In this document: one piece after another, positions 11,290 through 23,059 of the stretch
How the letters are laid out: every line of letters starts with the position of its first letter
Position numbering within the stretch: the first letter of the stretch is position 1
Source: Coenobita brevimanus
Lineage: Eukaryota > Arthropoda > Malacostraca > Decapoda > Coenobitidae
Reading direction: 5' to 3'
Assembly: GCA_032717465.1 (NCBI GenBank)
Contig: CM064665.1
Location: 24,948,588-25,012,587, forward strand
Length of the DNA stretch: 64,000 bases
Translations under genes and position numbers: made by a program
Notes under the pieces: generated by a model
What the model saw: only the letters and a program-made list of their open reading frames with translations
The model's database searches: none
Told to the model about the DNA's origin: nothing

Positions 11290-11410
11290 CCCCCTGGGGG
11301 TAGGGTTTTTTTTTCAAGAATACTCCCCTAATGTCCCTGCTTGTCGTAAAAGGCGACTAAAAGGGTTGGCGGAGGGTTAGTGCCCCTCCCCGGAAAACAA
11401 CTAACTAAAA
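11290..11410 (+). repeat. Repeat with GTCGTAAAAGGCGAC motif
   Basis: Contains GTCGTAAAAGGCGACTAAAAG, then GGAGGGTTAGTGCCCCTCCCC and an A-rich end. The second half matches 8180-8250 on the opposite strand. Class unknown. Confidence 0.5.
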
Positions 11411-11870
11411 AAACAAACAAACAATCACAAAAATACCCCCGCTAATACCAGTAGGCTACACCAGTCCTGTATGAGACAGCCCTAACATGTATTCAATATG
11501 GACGGTGGGTGTTAGCGCCGAAGTGGTGACATGTGGAGGTGTAGATTGGACTACTGTGTCTTGGCATAAGCCATGAAGCCTTTGCCCAGAGTTGGTCACA
11601 TTAAAAAAAAACATCTTAGATATTATGAATTTGACTCAATATATATTCAAGAAGATTATTTAGCTGGTATTTCTTATAAGAGTCCAGTTCTTTGTGAATA
11701 TGAAGTCAAATTCCTGAAGTGGCCTTGTACTGTCATTTCAGGTCCTCACTCGCCACCTGGGGCCAAGAGCACCGAAGGTCCTGCAGTAAATAGCTTCGTT
11801 GTTCTAGTTTTAAACTTGCCAGAGAGGGACACCTTCACGTGGTGGTGTTAATATAACCGGACAGATCCCT
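11411..11870. other. Unassigned, with an orphan 92-codon frame
   Basis: The plus-strand frame 11573-11851 is open for 92 codons but shows no domain, signal peptide or motif I recognise. It is probably chance. Confidence 0.3.
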
Positions 11871-11879
11871 AGCAATGCA

Positions 11880-12005
11880 AACTTCCCATAACTCTCTCCC
11901 TATCCCTCGAAAGGAGAATGGTAGACTGTAGAAGGACAGTTTCAGCATGCAGTCCATCGGGTTCACCTCTAGACGTAGTAGTAGCCACAACAACAACAGC
12001 ACAGT
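11880..12005 (+). repeat. E-element copy 2
   Basis: Same order as copy 1: GGTAGACTGTAGAAGGACAG, CATGCAGTCCATCGGGTTCAC, then AGTAGTAGCCACAACAACAAC. The (AAC)n end is its tail. Confidence 0.65.
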
Positions 12006-12219
12006 AGTACATGTGTGTACCGAGATGTAACACAGACTCTTGCAGATCATGTTCTAAGGGCAGCCTTAATGGCCTTCATGCAATAAGTGTGCATAAATCC
12101 AAGCCTCTGTGTGTTTGTGATTTTAAAATATGCAATGCAAGGACAGTTATGACAGACAATTTACCTCATTAGCAAAAGTTCTAATTTAGTGCAGGATGTA
12201 GCATTTACTATAATCGAGT

Positions 12220-12350
12220 TATATGAGAGAGGGGGGTGTGAGTTGGGAGCAGGGCAGTGAAATGGCTGGGGACAGGGCGACGTGGAGGCGATTTGTTTGT
12301 GGCCACCCCAAACGGGATTGAGGCGTCTGTCAATAGATAGATAGACAGAG
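12220..12350 (+). mobile_element. LINE family B, 3' terminus
   Basis: About 130 bp matching the last codons and 3' end of family B (GGAGGCGATTTGTTTGTGG, AACGGGATTGAGGCGTCTG), ending in ATAGATAGATAGACAG. Short 5'-truncated copy. Confidence 0.85.
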
Positions 12351-12462
12351 TTATATTTAGAAAGGAATATCATTCATGCTTGTATCAGGCATTGACCTTA
12401 CCGTAAATTAAAATACTTAACAACTGGAAAAGATGGCTAGCATGAGCTAGGTTTGTCTGTTT

Positions 12463-12466
<4 letters not shown>

Positions 12467-12561
<95 letters not shown>
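12467..12561. repeat. (AC)n microsatellite
   Basis: 95 bp of pure AC. Confidence 0.97.
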
Positions 12562-13043
12562 AGACTATGATAACACCGTCCTCTGCATTAACAACACCCC
12601 AAAACACTATGCCAACACAGCACCCCAGTCCACCTGCTTGCCTCATTACGCCTATTACCGCCCTTGTCCCTTCTTAACAACACAATACACTACAGCTACA
12701 AAAATCCAGTGCACGTTTTCCAATAACCATGACAAGGGATATTACATAATTGGATCAGGTACTTTTGGGTGCGAGAAGGACCGGCGGTAAATTAGCATTG
12801 TCAAGTCCATAAAACCATTAATTGCCACCCAGACTGCTTGGTAATTACTCAGGTTCTTCCATCAGAGAAAAACAGGACAATCCCACTTATAATTTATAAT
12901 ATCTTGTTGCAAAATGCGTTGCTTAACTTTTTACCTTGTGTATTTCTCTTTCACAGGCAAATATATGCTAATTCCTGAAGGACTTACTAGATGTAAATGG
13001 GCTTCATCACTTTAAAATTTAACTTGTATGCTTGTAGTTCTAA

Positions 13044-13049
<6 letters not shown>
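12562..13049. other. Unassigned DNA
   Basis: Nothing recognisable in either strand. Confidence 0.4.
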
Positions 13050-13092
<43 letters not shown>

Positions 13093-13119
13093 CGCTCGCT
13101 CGGTCGCTCGCTCTCTCTT

Positions 13120-13184
<65 letters not shown>
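13050..13184. repeat. (CT)n microsatellite with CTCG core
   Basis: 135 bp of CT interrupted near 13089-13110 by CTCG/CTCGGTCG units, so two CT arms flank a variant tetranucleotide core. Confidence 0.95.
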
Positions 13185-13185
<1 letters not shown>

Positions 13186-13639
13186 TTCTGTAAATGCGTT
13201 ATTTTAGGCTTACATTGTGTATTTGTATTTTACTAGCCATTCTGTAATGTTATTTTTTTTCTCGCTATACACGGGTCAGTTTCAGTGTACCTGGTGTAAT
13301 TTCTCTTGTACACTAGATAAAATCATTTTACATGTGTATGTGTTTTTTCCAATATTATTTAAATCCAGTGAACTTTATTATATTTTTCCAATTGTTTTAT
13401 CCTTTTATAGCGAGTCACTTTCAACAATTTATACTGTATATTTCATTCCAAGGATTTGTTTAAAATAATTTTACCACCTATTCCGCTGTAAATGCATTGC
13501 TTTCAATAACGCCTACTCTACTTGTATTTGATTCCTTGGTTCTGTCTCTTATACATTTTACTTCTCACTCTTACAATGCGTCTCACTCAGTCTACCCTGA
13601 GTGGTAGGCAGGGGCCCCCACGTACTTGGAGGCATCAAC
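13185..13639. other. Unassigned T-rich DNA
   Basis: T-rich. The phrase 'taaatgc(g/a)tt....' recurs near 13190 and 13490, hinting at an old duplication. No gene. Confidence 0.35.
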
Positions 13640-14110
13640 CTACTTTTTTTTCTTTTAACGCAAGGTAGAAGGAAGCAAAGGTTGGAAGGTCTCAAGACTG
13701 TACCCTCAAAGAAAAAAAAATAAGAGAACAGAATTCAAAATCCATTATTTTCGAGATGCCGTGACACTCTGCATTTAAAACACTGGAGGCCAAAGGCAGT
13801 AGGAAAAACAGAGAGAGGAAGACAGTGTCTGAATTTACCTGTTGCATTCATGAAGGACTGGGAGTATCAGTTATCTCTTGCATTAGAGCGCTAGACATAT
13901 ACGGGATGAGGGTTTGCTGCCAGATGGATGCTACGCTCCCGCCATAATGGAAGAGGAATGCAAGCACACAGTTTAGAAAAGCAGTGATCAATGAAGTCGC
14001 AAGAGAAAAGCTTTAAAGATGCAACAGTGTCACGAAGGGACGGGTTGAAGGGAGTCAGCAAGAGGAGGGGGTCAATACTCGTAGACGAAAGGCGCCCATC
14101 ACACACTCGA
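13640..14110 (-). pseudogene. LINE family D, 3' fragment
   Basis: The minus strand matches the 3' part of the family D element at 52.6-54.3 kb: LLLLTPFNPSLRDTVASL, DHCFSKLCACIPLPL and AANPHP correspond to its DSLQPLSLRRTVASL, DHCSSELSACIPPPL and AANSHP, with a frameshift near 14070. The 3' untranslated part and A-rich end (T-rich on the plus strand near 13645) are shared too. It is truncated 5' and contains stops, so it is not functional. Confidence 0.85.
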
Positions 14111-14224
14111 TGTAGTGCTGAATGTAGGTGATTACATTGAAAGACAAGCCAAATGGATTCCTGTAACTCAGGAAACCATGAGTGACAAGTCATGCTGTTT
14201 CCTGCAGTCCAGGAAACCATTACT

Positions 14225-14440
14225 TCGCAGGATGGTAATCATACAAGAAAATGATGGCTGGTGGTTTATTAAGTTAAGGCACGTGAACCGTATGGAGACT
14301 GTGGAGGTTCCATCTGAAGGGAGAGTGATACTGGTAACCTTTGCCTTCAATGTCGGGACTGAATAACCTAGCTCCGGGCCCCGACACTCCTGACAGGGCA
14401 AGGAAAGATTGGATAATGAGGGTGACTGGATAATTCATGT
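14225..14440 (+). repeat. R1 fragment
   Basis: Shares with R1 (23.4-25.5 kb) the segment 'AACCTTTGCC..CAATGTCGGGACTGAATA' and the following 'GGATAATGAGGGTGACTGGATAA'-like phrase. Partial and diverged. Confidence 0.55.
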
Positions 14441-14784
14441 TTCCTTAGCTTTTATATATTACCTTAATTTCTTCCATCGTTGCAAAAATGAGTCCCCTTG
14501 AACTGACCCCGTTGTATTTCTGTCTGTATTGAATCTGATGCCATCAGAGATACTCAGCGTTGGCGGGGAGTCCTGGGGTGCCCAAGGGGACTCTGCCTTA
14601 ACAAACAGCCTCGAAATGACCATTACTTATGTTGTCATTTCCTGCCCTTTGTACTCCTTTGATTACACCATCCCACCACATCCCAAAAGATGTCCTGTAT
14701 TTTTTTAACAGACCCCAAAGACAAATCCCAGAGACAACCCAAACCCCAAAGACAAGGCCCAGAGACACCCCTGACACACCCCAG
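14441..14784. other. Unassigned DNA
   Basis: No gene seen. From about 14700 the base composition shifts to C- and A-rich, as in the minisatellite that follows. Confidence 0.35.
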
Positions 14785-15065
14785 ATGCACTCTACAAGAT
14801 TTTCTCAGACACGCCCCGAGATGCACACCACACGAACCTCCGTCATACCCCCGACACACCCCAGATGCACACTACACGAACCTCAGACACGACCCAGATG
14901 CACGCCACACGAACCTCAGACAACTCAGACACGAACCAGATGCACACCACACGAACCTCGAACGCTATCCAGATGCACATCACACGAAACTCATACACAT
15001 CAATACACACCTTAGGTGCGCACCACACGAACTTCAAGCACACCCAGACACACCTAAGATGCACC
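14785..15065 (+). repeat. Minisatellite, ~35-bp units around CAGATGCACACCACACGAAC
   Basis: Eight or so imperfect units of CAGATGCACNCCACACGAAC followed by TCAGACACGACC-like spacers, with unit lengths from about 25 to 50 bp. Because the unit is not a fixed multiple of three, the repeated peptides in three frames (for example TTRTSD and ARHTNLR) are side effects of the DNA repeat. Confidence 0.85.
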
Positions 15066-16015
15066 AATATATCAAACCCTTCAACACACTCCCTATAAAG
15101 CCATGCGGTGTAAGCGAAAGCGTAAGACCGATAAAACCTACGGTTACAGTTTGCCAGATTTCATCATAAAAAAAAAAAAAAAAGGAACAAGGTAACAAAG
15201 TTAGGAACACACGCTGGATTTAACTGTACCTATTGGTACGGCAAAAACTGCTTGAAGTCAACCATCCTTTATTAACTGTTCATTGTTACATATCAGTATT
15301 TAAAAGTTCCATACATTAATTTCGTGTGTTTGAACAAACTCCTTCCACGTCTCTCCCTTCCCCTTCTCCTTGTCCAATACATTACAGTACTGTAGATGTC
15401 AGATCTTAGAAACCAAGTCACTTTTGTTGTGCTATATTACGAAGTAGGCCTACGTAAAAGGGAAGGCTAGTTTTTTTCAAGGTTCAGGTCCCCACCTTAT
15501 CCCTATCCATCCACATCCTCAAAGCATATGTTTGTGGTAACGGTGTCAGTATTTTCCAAGGCATATTAGGTTGTACTACAGTAAACAGACAACAAGCATA
15601 TGGCAAGGATCGTGTTAACTGATATTAAAGGCCATAGGTACCCCCATTATTCCCAGGCTCCCTTACCTTCCCTGAAGAAAAACACACAAACCAGAGTTTG
15701 TGGATGCCGCAACACAATAATCACGTTACGATTTATAGTGTTACGTATGCACACAATGTTCCTGTGGTAAATACAAAACAGATGGCCATATCTCACAACC
15801 GGTATTTCTGGGAAGAAATAGCTGAGGGTCAACGCTGTTTTAAGAACACCGCGGTGTACCCAGCTAGTATAAATATGTTCCATAAATCAGAACTTATGCA
15901 TTTAAACAGTCACCTCCAACTCTTTCCAAATAAACTGTCGTGTGTGGAAGTAACATCGCAATGAACAAACCACCTTTCATTGTGCAATTTTTCACACACA
16001 ATACGCTTATGGAAA
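15066..16015. other. Unassigned DNA
   Basis: No gene or repeat recognised. Frames at 15647-15964 on both strands match nothing known to me. Confidence 0.35.
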
Positions 16016-16020
16016 AGGTC

Positions 16021-16023
<3 letters not shown>

Positions 16024-16102
<79 letters not shown>

Positions 16103-16185
16103 TAGATAGATAGACAGATAGATAGATAGGTAAATAGATATAATATATACTGACACACACACACACACACACGCACACACACACA
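16024..16185. repeat. Compound (AT)n(GATA)n...(AC)n microsatellite
   Basis: AT from 16024 to 16100, GATA units to about 16139, a short AT gap, then AC from 16152 to 16185. The AT/GATA pairing resembles the tract at 7984-8130, but no LINE 3' end abuts it here. Confidence 0.96.
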
Positions 16186-17320
16186 TTAATATTGCCATTA
16201 GTAGGCTACTTTACTTTGATGGCGCAGATGAACATACTTGTCTTTTGTATTGTTTATTTTTCTGACAAAACCGGTGGGGTGGCGCTCGTGATGAAGCAAA
16301 TCGAGATGACGTTCAATATTTACCGTCAGCACTTGTCATCGGCACCGCCAGATATTAACTTTTTCGGCCACGGCCACACGTCAGCCAGACGGCCACCGGC
16401 AAAGTCATGTTTGGTTACTGACACTTTTTGTTTTATATATTAGTGTTTGAGAGAAATATATGTCTTTTATTTAAGGTGACCCGTTTAGTCCTTTAATTAG
16501 TGACTTTTTTTTTTTTTCCATCTTGAGTGATTATTATTAATCTACTGAGAATACAAGGATTCAGAATACCAGTAATGGCAGTTTAATACAGTATTTTCCT
16601 TAAACGCAGTATTTAATACAGTATATCTTTATTGAATTTAAAATGGTATTTATTTTTTCTAGTACCCTTGAAACGATTTTGTGCAACTTGCGATAAACAC
16701 TCTAGCTTTCTTTTTATTTCCTGACGCCATGTCCAGTAGGACAGTCTCAATAACAAGATCTCCAAGTATTGCTATCCTAACACAGTAATGACCCTATTCC
16801 ACACACCAGAATCCCCCTTGCACCTTATCGCTCATCCACCTTGACTTATCGGAGAGATTCATAATTATGTAGCCGAATTCTCTTACAGCAGTGGCAGTGA
16901 AACAATACTGCGCTTTCCTATCATTTCCACAACACTTTTTGAGAACAGCATCATATTCAGGTGTTAAAACTGAAAGATGACAATTTTAGGGCAAGTTAAA
17001 CTGTACAAAGTATAGTGAATCTCTCATCCTACATTTCGTTAATAAGGGCAAAGTACATAAAAGTAGGTTTTGTTTCTGGTCACCTGCACTACCACTGCTC
17101 CTTATTCGTCTCGTGTGGGTTTATCATTCACTATATCTCATCAAATCACTTCAGTTACGCTGCTAGTGTATTTTGTTGCCTCTGTTGTCATATTCTCATC
17201 ACGGCCAAGCTTCGCTACTTTGCATCATCAGGGCTGGAGGAAGTGTTATGGTTTGTTGAACTCTTTGCTGTATTTCCTGTTGCAGCTCGCAAATCCTCCA
17301 TAACGTTCCTTCCTTATGTT
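16186..17320. other. Unassigned DNA
   Basis: No supported gene. The 147-codon plus frame at 17015-17458 overlaps the antisense of an RT remnant and is not considered coding. Confidence 0.35.
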
Positions 17321-17324
17321 ACCT

Positions 17325-17445
17325 TTTCACTGAGTTCATTTTACAGGCAACCAGAGTTATTCACAACTCTTCCTAAATACTTGAACACCATCACATTGTT
17401 AATTTCCTTACGTTTAACTTTCAGAGAAGAGCTTGTCCATACTCA
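17325..17445 (-). pseudogene. RT C-terminal remnant (KYLG motif)
   Basis: On the minus strand a short open stretch reads INNVMVFKYLGRVVNNSG and then a K/R-rich region. FKYLG followed by 'vvnnsG' is the standard post-catalytic motif of LINE RTs (compare FKYLGSHVAVDG in family A here). Stops appear on both sides. The family is uncertain. Confidence 0.45.
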
Positions 17446-18292
17446 TATCCCGTATTAATGTATATGAAGATGCAGTCGTTCACACTTCAAAGTGGCGCTG
17501 ACGAGGAGCCTACACTTGGTGTCGCTGTGTATCGTGGATGGAGCGAAGCAACATCAACGTCCACCCGGGAGCCAAACCTTCTCATATTTCCTTGCATCTC
17601 GCCGTGGGGAAGGACTCAGCGAGGCTCTGTCCATTACAAAGGGGCGCCGATTCCCCACAAGGTGTATGTATTGTACTGTATCTGTAAGACAACCCCAAAG
17701 GAGCAGTTGCACATCTGCTGTCGAAGGGTCGGCTTTAGCAAACAGACCGGGGTTAAGCAACAAGAAGAGCAACAAAAAGTTTGTGACGAACGTTTTCACA
17801 TGCTAATGTTGTTTTACCTTTGCAACGATGTTCATAGATGCGCTGCGACTTTAATATAATGCTACGAGACAACCCAAGATTGGTGCTTAGTGTGGAATTT
17901 TCCGTTCAGTAATATGATGGCAAAAATAAATACATAAAAAAATAAATAAATAAATAAACTTTAGCTGCACTAATTACGTTTCCGTAAACTTCCAATGATG
18001 TGCGTAGATCCAGTGCAGCTTTAACAGATTCTAAGATAACAGGTTTGGTGCTCAATTTACACTTTTCAGCTTTTCTCAGCAACATGATAGAGAATTTTGA
18101 GAAGTCACATAAATAACACTTTAATTTTTCGATGTGCTAAGATCCAGTGAACTACAGTAAATTTAATGGTTTCCAAAACAGCGCAGTTTTGGTGATGGGC
18201 TCTGCTATTCTACTGTTCCCTGTTTAATAATGTAGAATATAGTACACCCGCTTTGCATACTGGAAGAAAAAAAATCCGTACAAATAATATAG

Positions 18293-18298
<6 letters not shown>
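17446..18298. other. Unassigned, with (AAAT)n
   Basis: A short AAAT tract lies at 17933-17958. Otherwise nothing is recognised; the 133- and 104-codon overlapping frames near 17.5 kb have no known motif. Confidence 0.35.

Positions 18299-18361
<63 letters not shown>
18299..18361. repeat. (CT)n microsatellite
   Basis: 63 bp of pure CT. Confidence 0.97.
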
Positions 18362-18363
<2 letters not shown>

Positions 18364-19068
18364 GTGCACACTATCACATACAATTATGGGGTGACACCTA
18401 TGCCCTGCTCTAGCTCCTTAGGACTGGGATCTTATCAAAAGTGAAAAATGGTTGAGTCACACACGCTTGGTTACAGCAGTGTTTGACATCCACCCCTCTG
18501 GCCACCGCCAAAGGGATTTGACATCCGCTGAGCCGACCACTGCTGGGTGCTGACACACACGGTCATCAGTGCACTGCTGTTCCTGCTGGCTGAGTCCATC
18601 AAGATGCACTCCACCATTTCCTGCAGGTCTATATGTTTATCTCTTATTTGTTGAGCTTTTTAGAGTGTGTCATCAATGGGTAATGATTGTACGTTCTTGT
18701 TTTGGTCATTCCCATATTGCTCGTATTAAATAATCCTGACAATGTGTTATTAGTCACTACCTATTACATAGGTGGAGACTATTGTTATGGCTGGAATTAT
18801 TATTCTGGCCTCAGAATTTCGCGACGATTCCAGGAAAACCAGAGGCTGAGGAAGGAATCTGAAGGGTCCAGGTTATGTTTCCTGGCATGGGCCACTGCTA
18901 ATAGAAAAAGAATCCAAACCCTTTATGTGTCCTGGCAGAAACTCATATCAGTATTATGGGTGAACGACGTAAGTTGGTCATGTCTCCTGGAGATTTCAAC
19001 AGAGCCTCATGAAGTAATCAGAAAATGAAATGATGCAGATCAGTTCCTAAGAGTTTATTTCGTTTCAT
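18362..19068. other. Unassigned DNA
   Basis: No gene recognised. The 113-codon frame ending near 19028 lies in front of a LINE truncation point and shows no motif. Confidence 0.35.
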
Positions 19069-19071
19069 GAG

Positions 19072-20505
19072 TTGTGGGTGTTTGTGAGTGCATATGGGCC
19101 TGGTAGTGAAAGGGATGAACAAGAGAGGGAGTCTTTCTGGAATGATGTTGATGAGTGTCTGCAGAGTTTTGGAGCGAATGTGAATGTGGTAATGATGGGA
19201 GATCTGAATGCTAGAGTGGGAAATGTAGCAGTTGAAGGCGTAGTTGGTATGCATGGTGTGCCTGGAAGAAATGAAAATGGGGAACGAATGATAACGATGT
19301 GTGTTGAGCGAGAGATGGTGATTGGGAATACGCTGTTTGAGAAGAAAGATATTTATAAGTATACATGGGTGAGACAGGAGGGTGGAAGGGTTGTTGATAG
19401 AGCTTTGATGGACTATGTGGTTGTGTCTAGGAATGTAATAGGAAGATTGTTGGATGTGAGAGTTCTAAGATTGGAGGGTGGAGGTATGTCTGACCACTAC
19501 CTGGTGGAGGGAAAGTTAAGAGTAGGTAAGAGATGGGTGAGAGCTAGGAGGGTTAGGTGTGGCAGGGAGGTTTTGAAAGTGAGTCAGTTGGATAAAAGAG
19601 AGAAAAAGATAGAGTATCAGGAGAAATTGAAAGATGAGTGGAGCGCAGTGAAAGATCAGGAAAATGGCAGCGTGGAGGAGGAATGGCAGTTGTTTAAGAG
19701 TGCTGTGGTGGGGCATGCAGAAGAGGTGTGTGGTGTGAGACGTGTGGGTGGTGGTGTAAGAAAAGGAAGTGAATGGTGGTGCGAGGAAGTAAGTATGGCT
19801 GTGGCCGAGAAGAGACGTGCATATGAAGTGTGGCTGCAGAGGAAGGATGAGATGTCATATGAAAGGTATAAGGAAAAGAGGAATAGAGCGAGAAGGGATG
19901 TGCGTGATGCTAAAGTGACAGCAGATGAGAGGTGGGGTAGGCGGCTGACAGAGAATTTTCAACAGAATAAGAAAATGTTTTGGAAGGAGGTGAAAAGGGT
20001 GCGAAAGGGAGAGTCTGGGAAGGAAGAACGAGTAAAAGCAGAGGATGGAAGGATGTTAATTGAGATGGATGCAGTAAGGAAAAGATGGGCAGAGTATTTT
20101 GAAAGATTATTAAATGTAGAGGAGGAAAGGGTGGCTGAGATTGTGGCGGATGGAAGGGTGCAAGGAATAAATGTGTTGGGAGAGTTGAATGATTCTTTGA
20201 TCACGAAGGAGGAAGTGGAGAAGGCAGTAAAGGAGATGAAAACAGGGAAAGCTGCAGGTATGGATGGGTGTGCTGTGGAATGCCTGAAGGGTGGTGGAGT
20301 GACTATTGTTGACTGGTTAGTAAGATTGTTGAATGTGTGCTTTGAGAAAGGTATGGTGCCAATTGACTGGGCAAGTGCTTGTGTGGTCCCGTTGTATAAA
20401 GGCAAGGGTGATAAGTATGAATGTACTAGCTTTAGGGGTATAAGTCTGTTGAGTGTTGTAGGTAAGGTGTATGGTAGAGTGTTAATTATGAGAGGGAGTG
20501 ATTAG
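19072..20505 (+). pseudogene. Family A endonuclease, linker and RT start
   Basis: 477 open codons. In retrotransposition this part nicks target DNA and starts reverse transcription. Residues 43-50 are GDLNARVG (endonuclease active-site motif with Asp and Asn) and 140-143 are SDHY (the Asp-His pair). NTLFEKKDIYKYTW follows the usual pattern near residue 90. A lysine/arginine-rich linker spans about 160-360. The RT N-terminal region has GKAAGMDG at 392-399, then LYKGKGDKYEC and FRGISLLSVVGKVYGRVL. The frame then ends at a premature stop caused by a small deletion near 20490, where copy 2 keeps extra codons. The first methionine here is internal to the original protein, because the 5' part is missing. 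Confidence 0.93.
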
Positions 20506-20551
20506 TGATGAGCAGTGTGGCTTTAGGAGAGGGAGGGGATGAGTTGATCAG

Positions 20552-20734
20552 GTGTTTGCTGTGAGACAAGTGTGTGAAAAGTATTTAGCGAAAGGCAAGG
20601 ATGTGTTTTGGGCATTTATGGATTTAGAGAAAGCGTATGATAGAATTGATAGGGAGGCTTTGTGGACTGTTTTAAGATTGTATGGACTTGATGGTAGGTT
20701 ACTAAAAAGGGGTGAAAAGTTTTTATGTAAATAG
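20552..20734 (+). pseudogene. Family A RT fingers and palm motif A
   Basis: Continues the RT in another frame: CGFRRGRG (just upstream of the methionine), VCEKYLAKGK, then AFMDLEKAYDRID, where the first Asp is the catalytic motif A residue. It ends after YGLDGRLLK, where a second frameshift at about 20710 moves the reading to the next frame. Confidence 0.9.
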
Positions 20735-21410
20735 TAGAGCATGTGTAAGAGTGGGAAATGCTGTGAGTGATTGGTTTCCCGTGAAAGTGGGGCTGCGACA
20801 GGGATGTGTGATGTCACCTTGGTTGTTTAATATTTACATGGATGGTGTTGTACGGGAGGTGAATGCAAGAGTTTTAGGTGGTCTGAGTCTGGTAAATGTT
20901 GATGGTGGAGATTGGAATCTGAAGCAGCTGCTGTTTGCAGATGATACTGCACTGGTGACTGATTCAGAGGAGAGATTGAGACAGTTGGTAGAGGAGTTTG
21001 GAAGGGTGTGTGAAAGGAGGAATTTGAAAGTAAATGAGAATAAGAGTAAAGTGATGAAGTGTACGAGGTTGATAGATGGTAGGGGGATGAATATAGTTTT
21101 GAATGGTGAGTTGCTTGAGGAGGTAGATTGTTTTAAATATCTAGGGTCACATGTTGCTGTGGATGGAAGAATAGATGCAGAAGTGAAGTTTAGAATAAAT
21201 GAAGTAGGAAAGGTGCTGGGAGGAATGAAAAAAGTGTTTAAATGTCGTTCGCTTAGAATGGATGTAAAGAGAAGGCTGTATGAGGGTGTTGTGGTACCGA
21301 CTGCATTATATGGGGCTGAAACATGGAATATGGGTGTAGCAGAGAGGAAAAGTTTGAATGTAATGGAGATGAGGTGTCTGAGGAGTATGTGTGGATCGGG
21401 TGCGAAATGA
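20712..21410 (+). pseudogene. Family A RT palm and thumb with FADD
   Basis: 232 codons. GLRQGCVMSPWLFNIYMDGV (about 27-46) is RT motif B. LLFADDTALV starts at residue 74 (bases 20931-20945 encode LFADD) and is the catalytic motif C. LKVNENKSKVM is motif D and CFKYLGSHV motif E. The region ends TALYGAETWNMG, after which a frameshift near 21405 gives a stop. All catalytic residues of the RT core are retained, unlike copy 2. Confidence 0.94.
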
Positions 21411-21687
21411 TGAAGTGCGAAGGAGAACTGGAGTTGTTCAGGAGATGGCTGGTAGAGTTGAGCAGAGGGTGTTGCGATGGTTTGGGCATATGGAGAGAAT
21501 GGATAATGAGCGATTGGTGAAAAAGATAACTAGATCTGATGTGAGAGGTGTAAGGCTGAGAGGAAGACCACGAATAGGATGGATGGATAGTGTGAAGAGA
21601 GCGCTGGATGCGAGAGGGATGTCTGTCGAGCAAGGAAGAGTGGCTGTGCGTGACAGAAATAAATGGAGAGAAATTGTGAATAAATAA
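21391..21687 (+). pseudogene. Family A C-terminal domain
   Basis: 98 codons completing the ORF: RVLRWFGHMERM, then LRGRPRIGWMDSVKRAL and a final RDRNKWREIVNK before TAA. This WFGH...GRPR module is shared with families B and E here. In LINEs of this kind it follows the RT, and its role is not well defined. The 3' untranslated part follows directly. Confidence 0.9.
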
Positions 21688-22012
21688 GTGATGACGCAGC
21701 CCTGAGGGGATATTCTCCCGCATTTGGTCTGATCAGCTAGTCAGGTCAGGTGCGGGTAAGGGGATGGGTATGTTATGATGTGGCAGGGGTAAACCAGCTC
21801 TGCTGTCGGGCCCTGCTGCGGATGTCACTGATTGCATTGCGCAGTTGACCCTTGTGCGGTGTGGTGCGGTGAGGATCTGTCCGTTCTCCCCTTTGGGGCT
21901 AAGATGTGAATGAATGTGTTTAAATGGATGAGTAAATGGAGAGTGTGTCGTCCTGTCTCGGCTACCTCCCTTTCCTTGGGGGAAGCAGCCTAGGTATATA
22001 GATAGATAGATT

Positions 22013-22865
22013 AAAAAAAAAAAATCCAAATCTCCCCAAAGGGGTCAAGGCCATTGTAAGAAACAGTAGATGAAGACTACTTTTCACAGGACAATTGCAG
22101 AGGTTAAGTTTTCTTTGCTCTTTATAATTATGTAAAGAAAAAGTTCTCAGTATTCTGAAGGATATTGTTCTAGTTGATTAGATTGCAATATGGGACTGGA
22201 AGTTTGGTTCAAATAAATTAATAGTGGATTATTAATAATTCTGTGGCAACTATACTTTACTGGCAAAAGGGGTTGGTGAAAAGAGGACTGACGGACGACT
22301 TGACAGTCCACTTTATGATCGTGCCTGAACCAGGCGAGTAGGGCTGACTGGGATATGTACCTATCATTTCCATCCCTTCAAGCTGTTACCGACTATTTCT
22401 AACAGCCTCAAATGCGTACTTTGTGTGATTCTTTCTAACACCAAAGAAGGTGGATGCCGCAACTACCCCATATTGGCATCCCTATTTTCATGAGGCTGGT
22501 ACTTATATCTGGGGAGCTGTATTTCCCCCATTTTTTCCTAGTGGATATGTATTTCACATCAGTTTCATACGGTATAGAGATCATTGTGAAGGGTGGTGAT
22601 AGTCCTGTCGACTGATATGTTTGCATAATGAATGATACGGTCACAACGGTAAATATCCGATACAGACGGTGATAGGCAGCAACATGAATACAATAATATA
22701 CTAACACTTTCGCCGCAAAAATTTTCTTTGAATAAAATCCCCTAGTCATGATCATAATTAAATAAAAGAATCGTCGTCGCATGAAGAGGGATTCATTCAC
22801 TTCTTTTTTCAAAATTCTAATCTGATAATTCCTGCCAGGGCTGTAAGAAGTCTCCTGGTGATTAT
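22013..22865. other. Unassigned DNA
   Basis: A short A-run follows the LINE tail. Nothing else is recognised; the 125-codon minus frame at 22435-22812 has no motif. Confidence 0.35.
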
Positions 22866-23000
22866 GAATGTTGCCGTTGTTGTTGTTGTTGTTGTTGTCT
22901 CAGGCTCATCTGAACCAAAATCCAGTAGATTACAGGCTCGTTGCCCTTCTGTTGTCCACTATCCTCCTTTCGACAGGGCATTCAAAGACGTTTGTGTAAA
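22866..23000 (-). repeat. E-element copy 3
   Basis: Minus-strand copy: (GTT)n at 22876-22899 on the plus strand is its AAC tail, followed by CTCAGGCTCATCTGAACC, ATCCAGTAGATTACAGGC and TTGTCCACTATCCTCC. It lies head-to-head with copy 4. Confidence 0.65.
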
Positions 23001-23059
23001 AACACTGCAAAGGGTATTTCATTCCTCATGGGTTAACCCAAATAAGAGGAAGCTCTTCT

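Larger units (their letters stand above)
19069..22012 (+). mobile_element. LINE family A copy 1 (RTE-like), 5'-truncated
   Basis: A non-LTR retrotransposon of about 2.95 kb in the order apurinic endonuclease, basic linker, reverse transcriptase, C-terminal domain, ~320-bp 3' untranslated region and an ATAGATAGATAG tail at 21994-22010. Compared with the minus-strand copy at 27.2-30.3 kb it lacks the first ~100 codons of the endonuclease, starting at VFVSAYGPG. The single-ORF layout, NTLFEKK..YTW endonuclease segment and C-terminal WFGH/GRPR region are typical of RTE-like elements; the clade name is my inference. Three frame changes break the reading frame, but the catalytic motifs are intact. 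Confidence 0.95.

Noticed and set aside
14785..15065. CRISPR array
   Set aside because: The cores are regularly repeated but spacers vary in length and are degenerate versions of the unit. There are no cas genes and the DNA is eukaryotic.
17015..17458. 147-codon plus-strand ORF as a gene
   Set aside because: Its 3' part is antisense to a readable RT remnant (FKYLG on the minus strand), and the rest has no motif.
19516..20405. Minus-strand frames inside the LINE A copy
   Set aside because: They are antisense shadows of the endonuclease-linker-RT frame, which carries the catalytic motifs.
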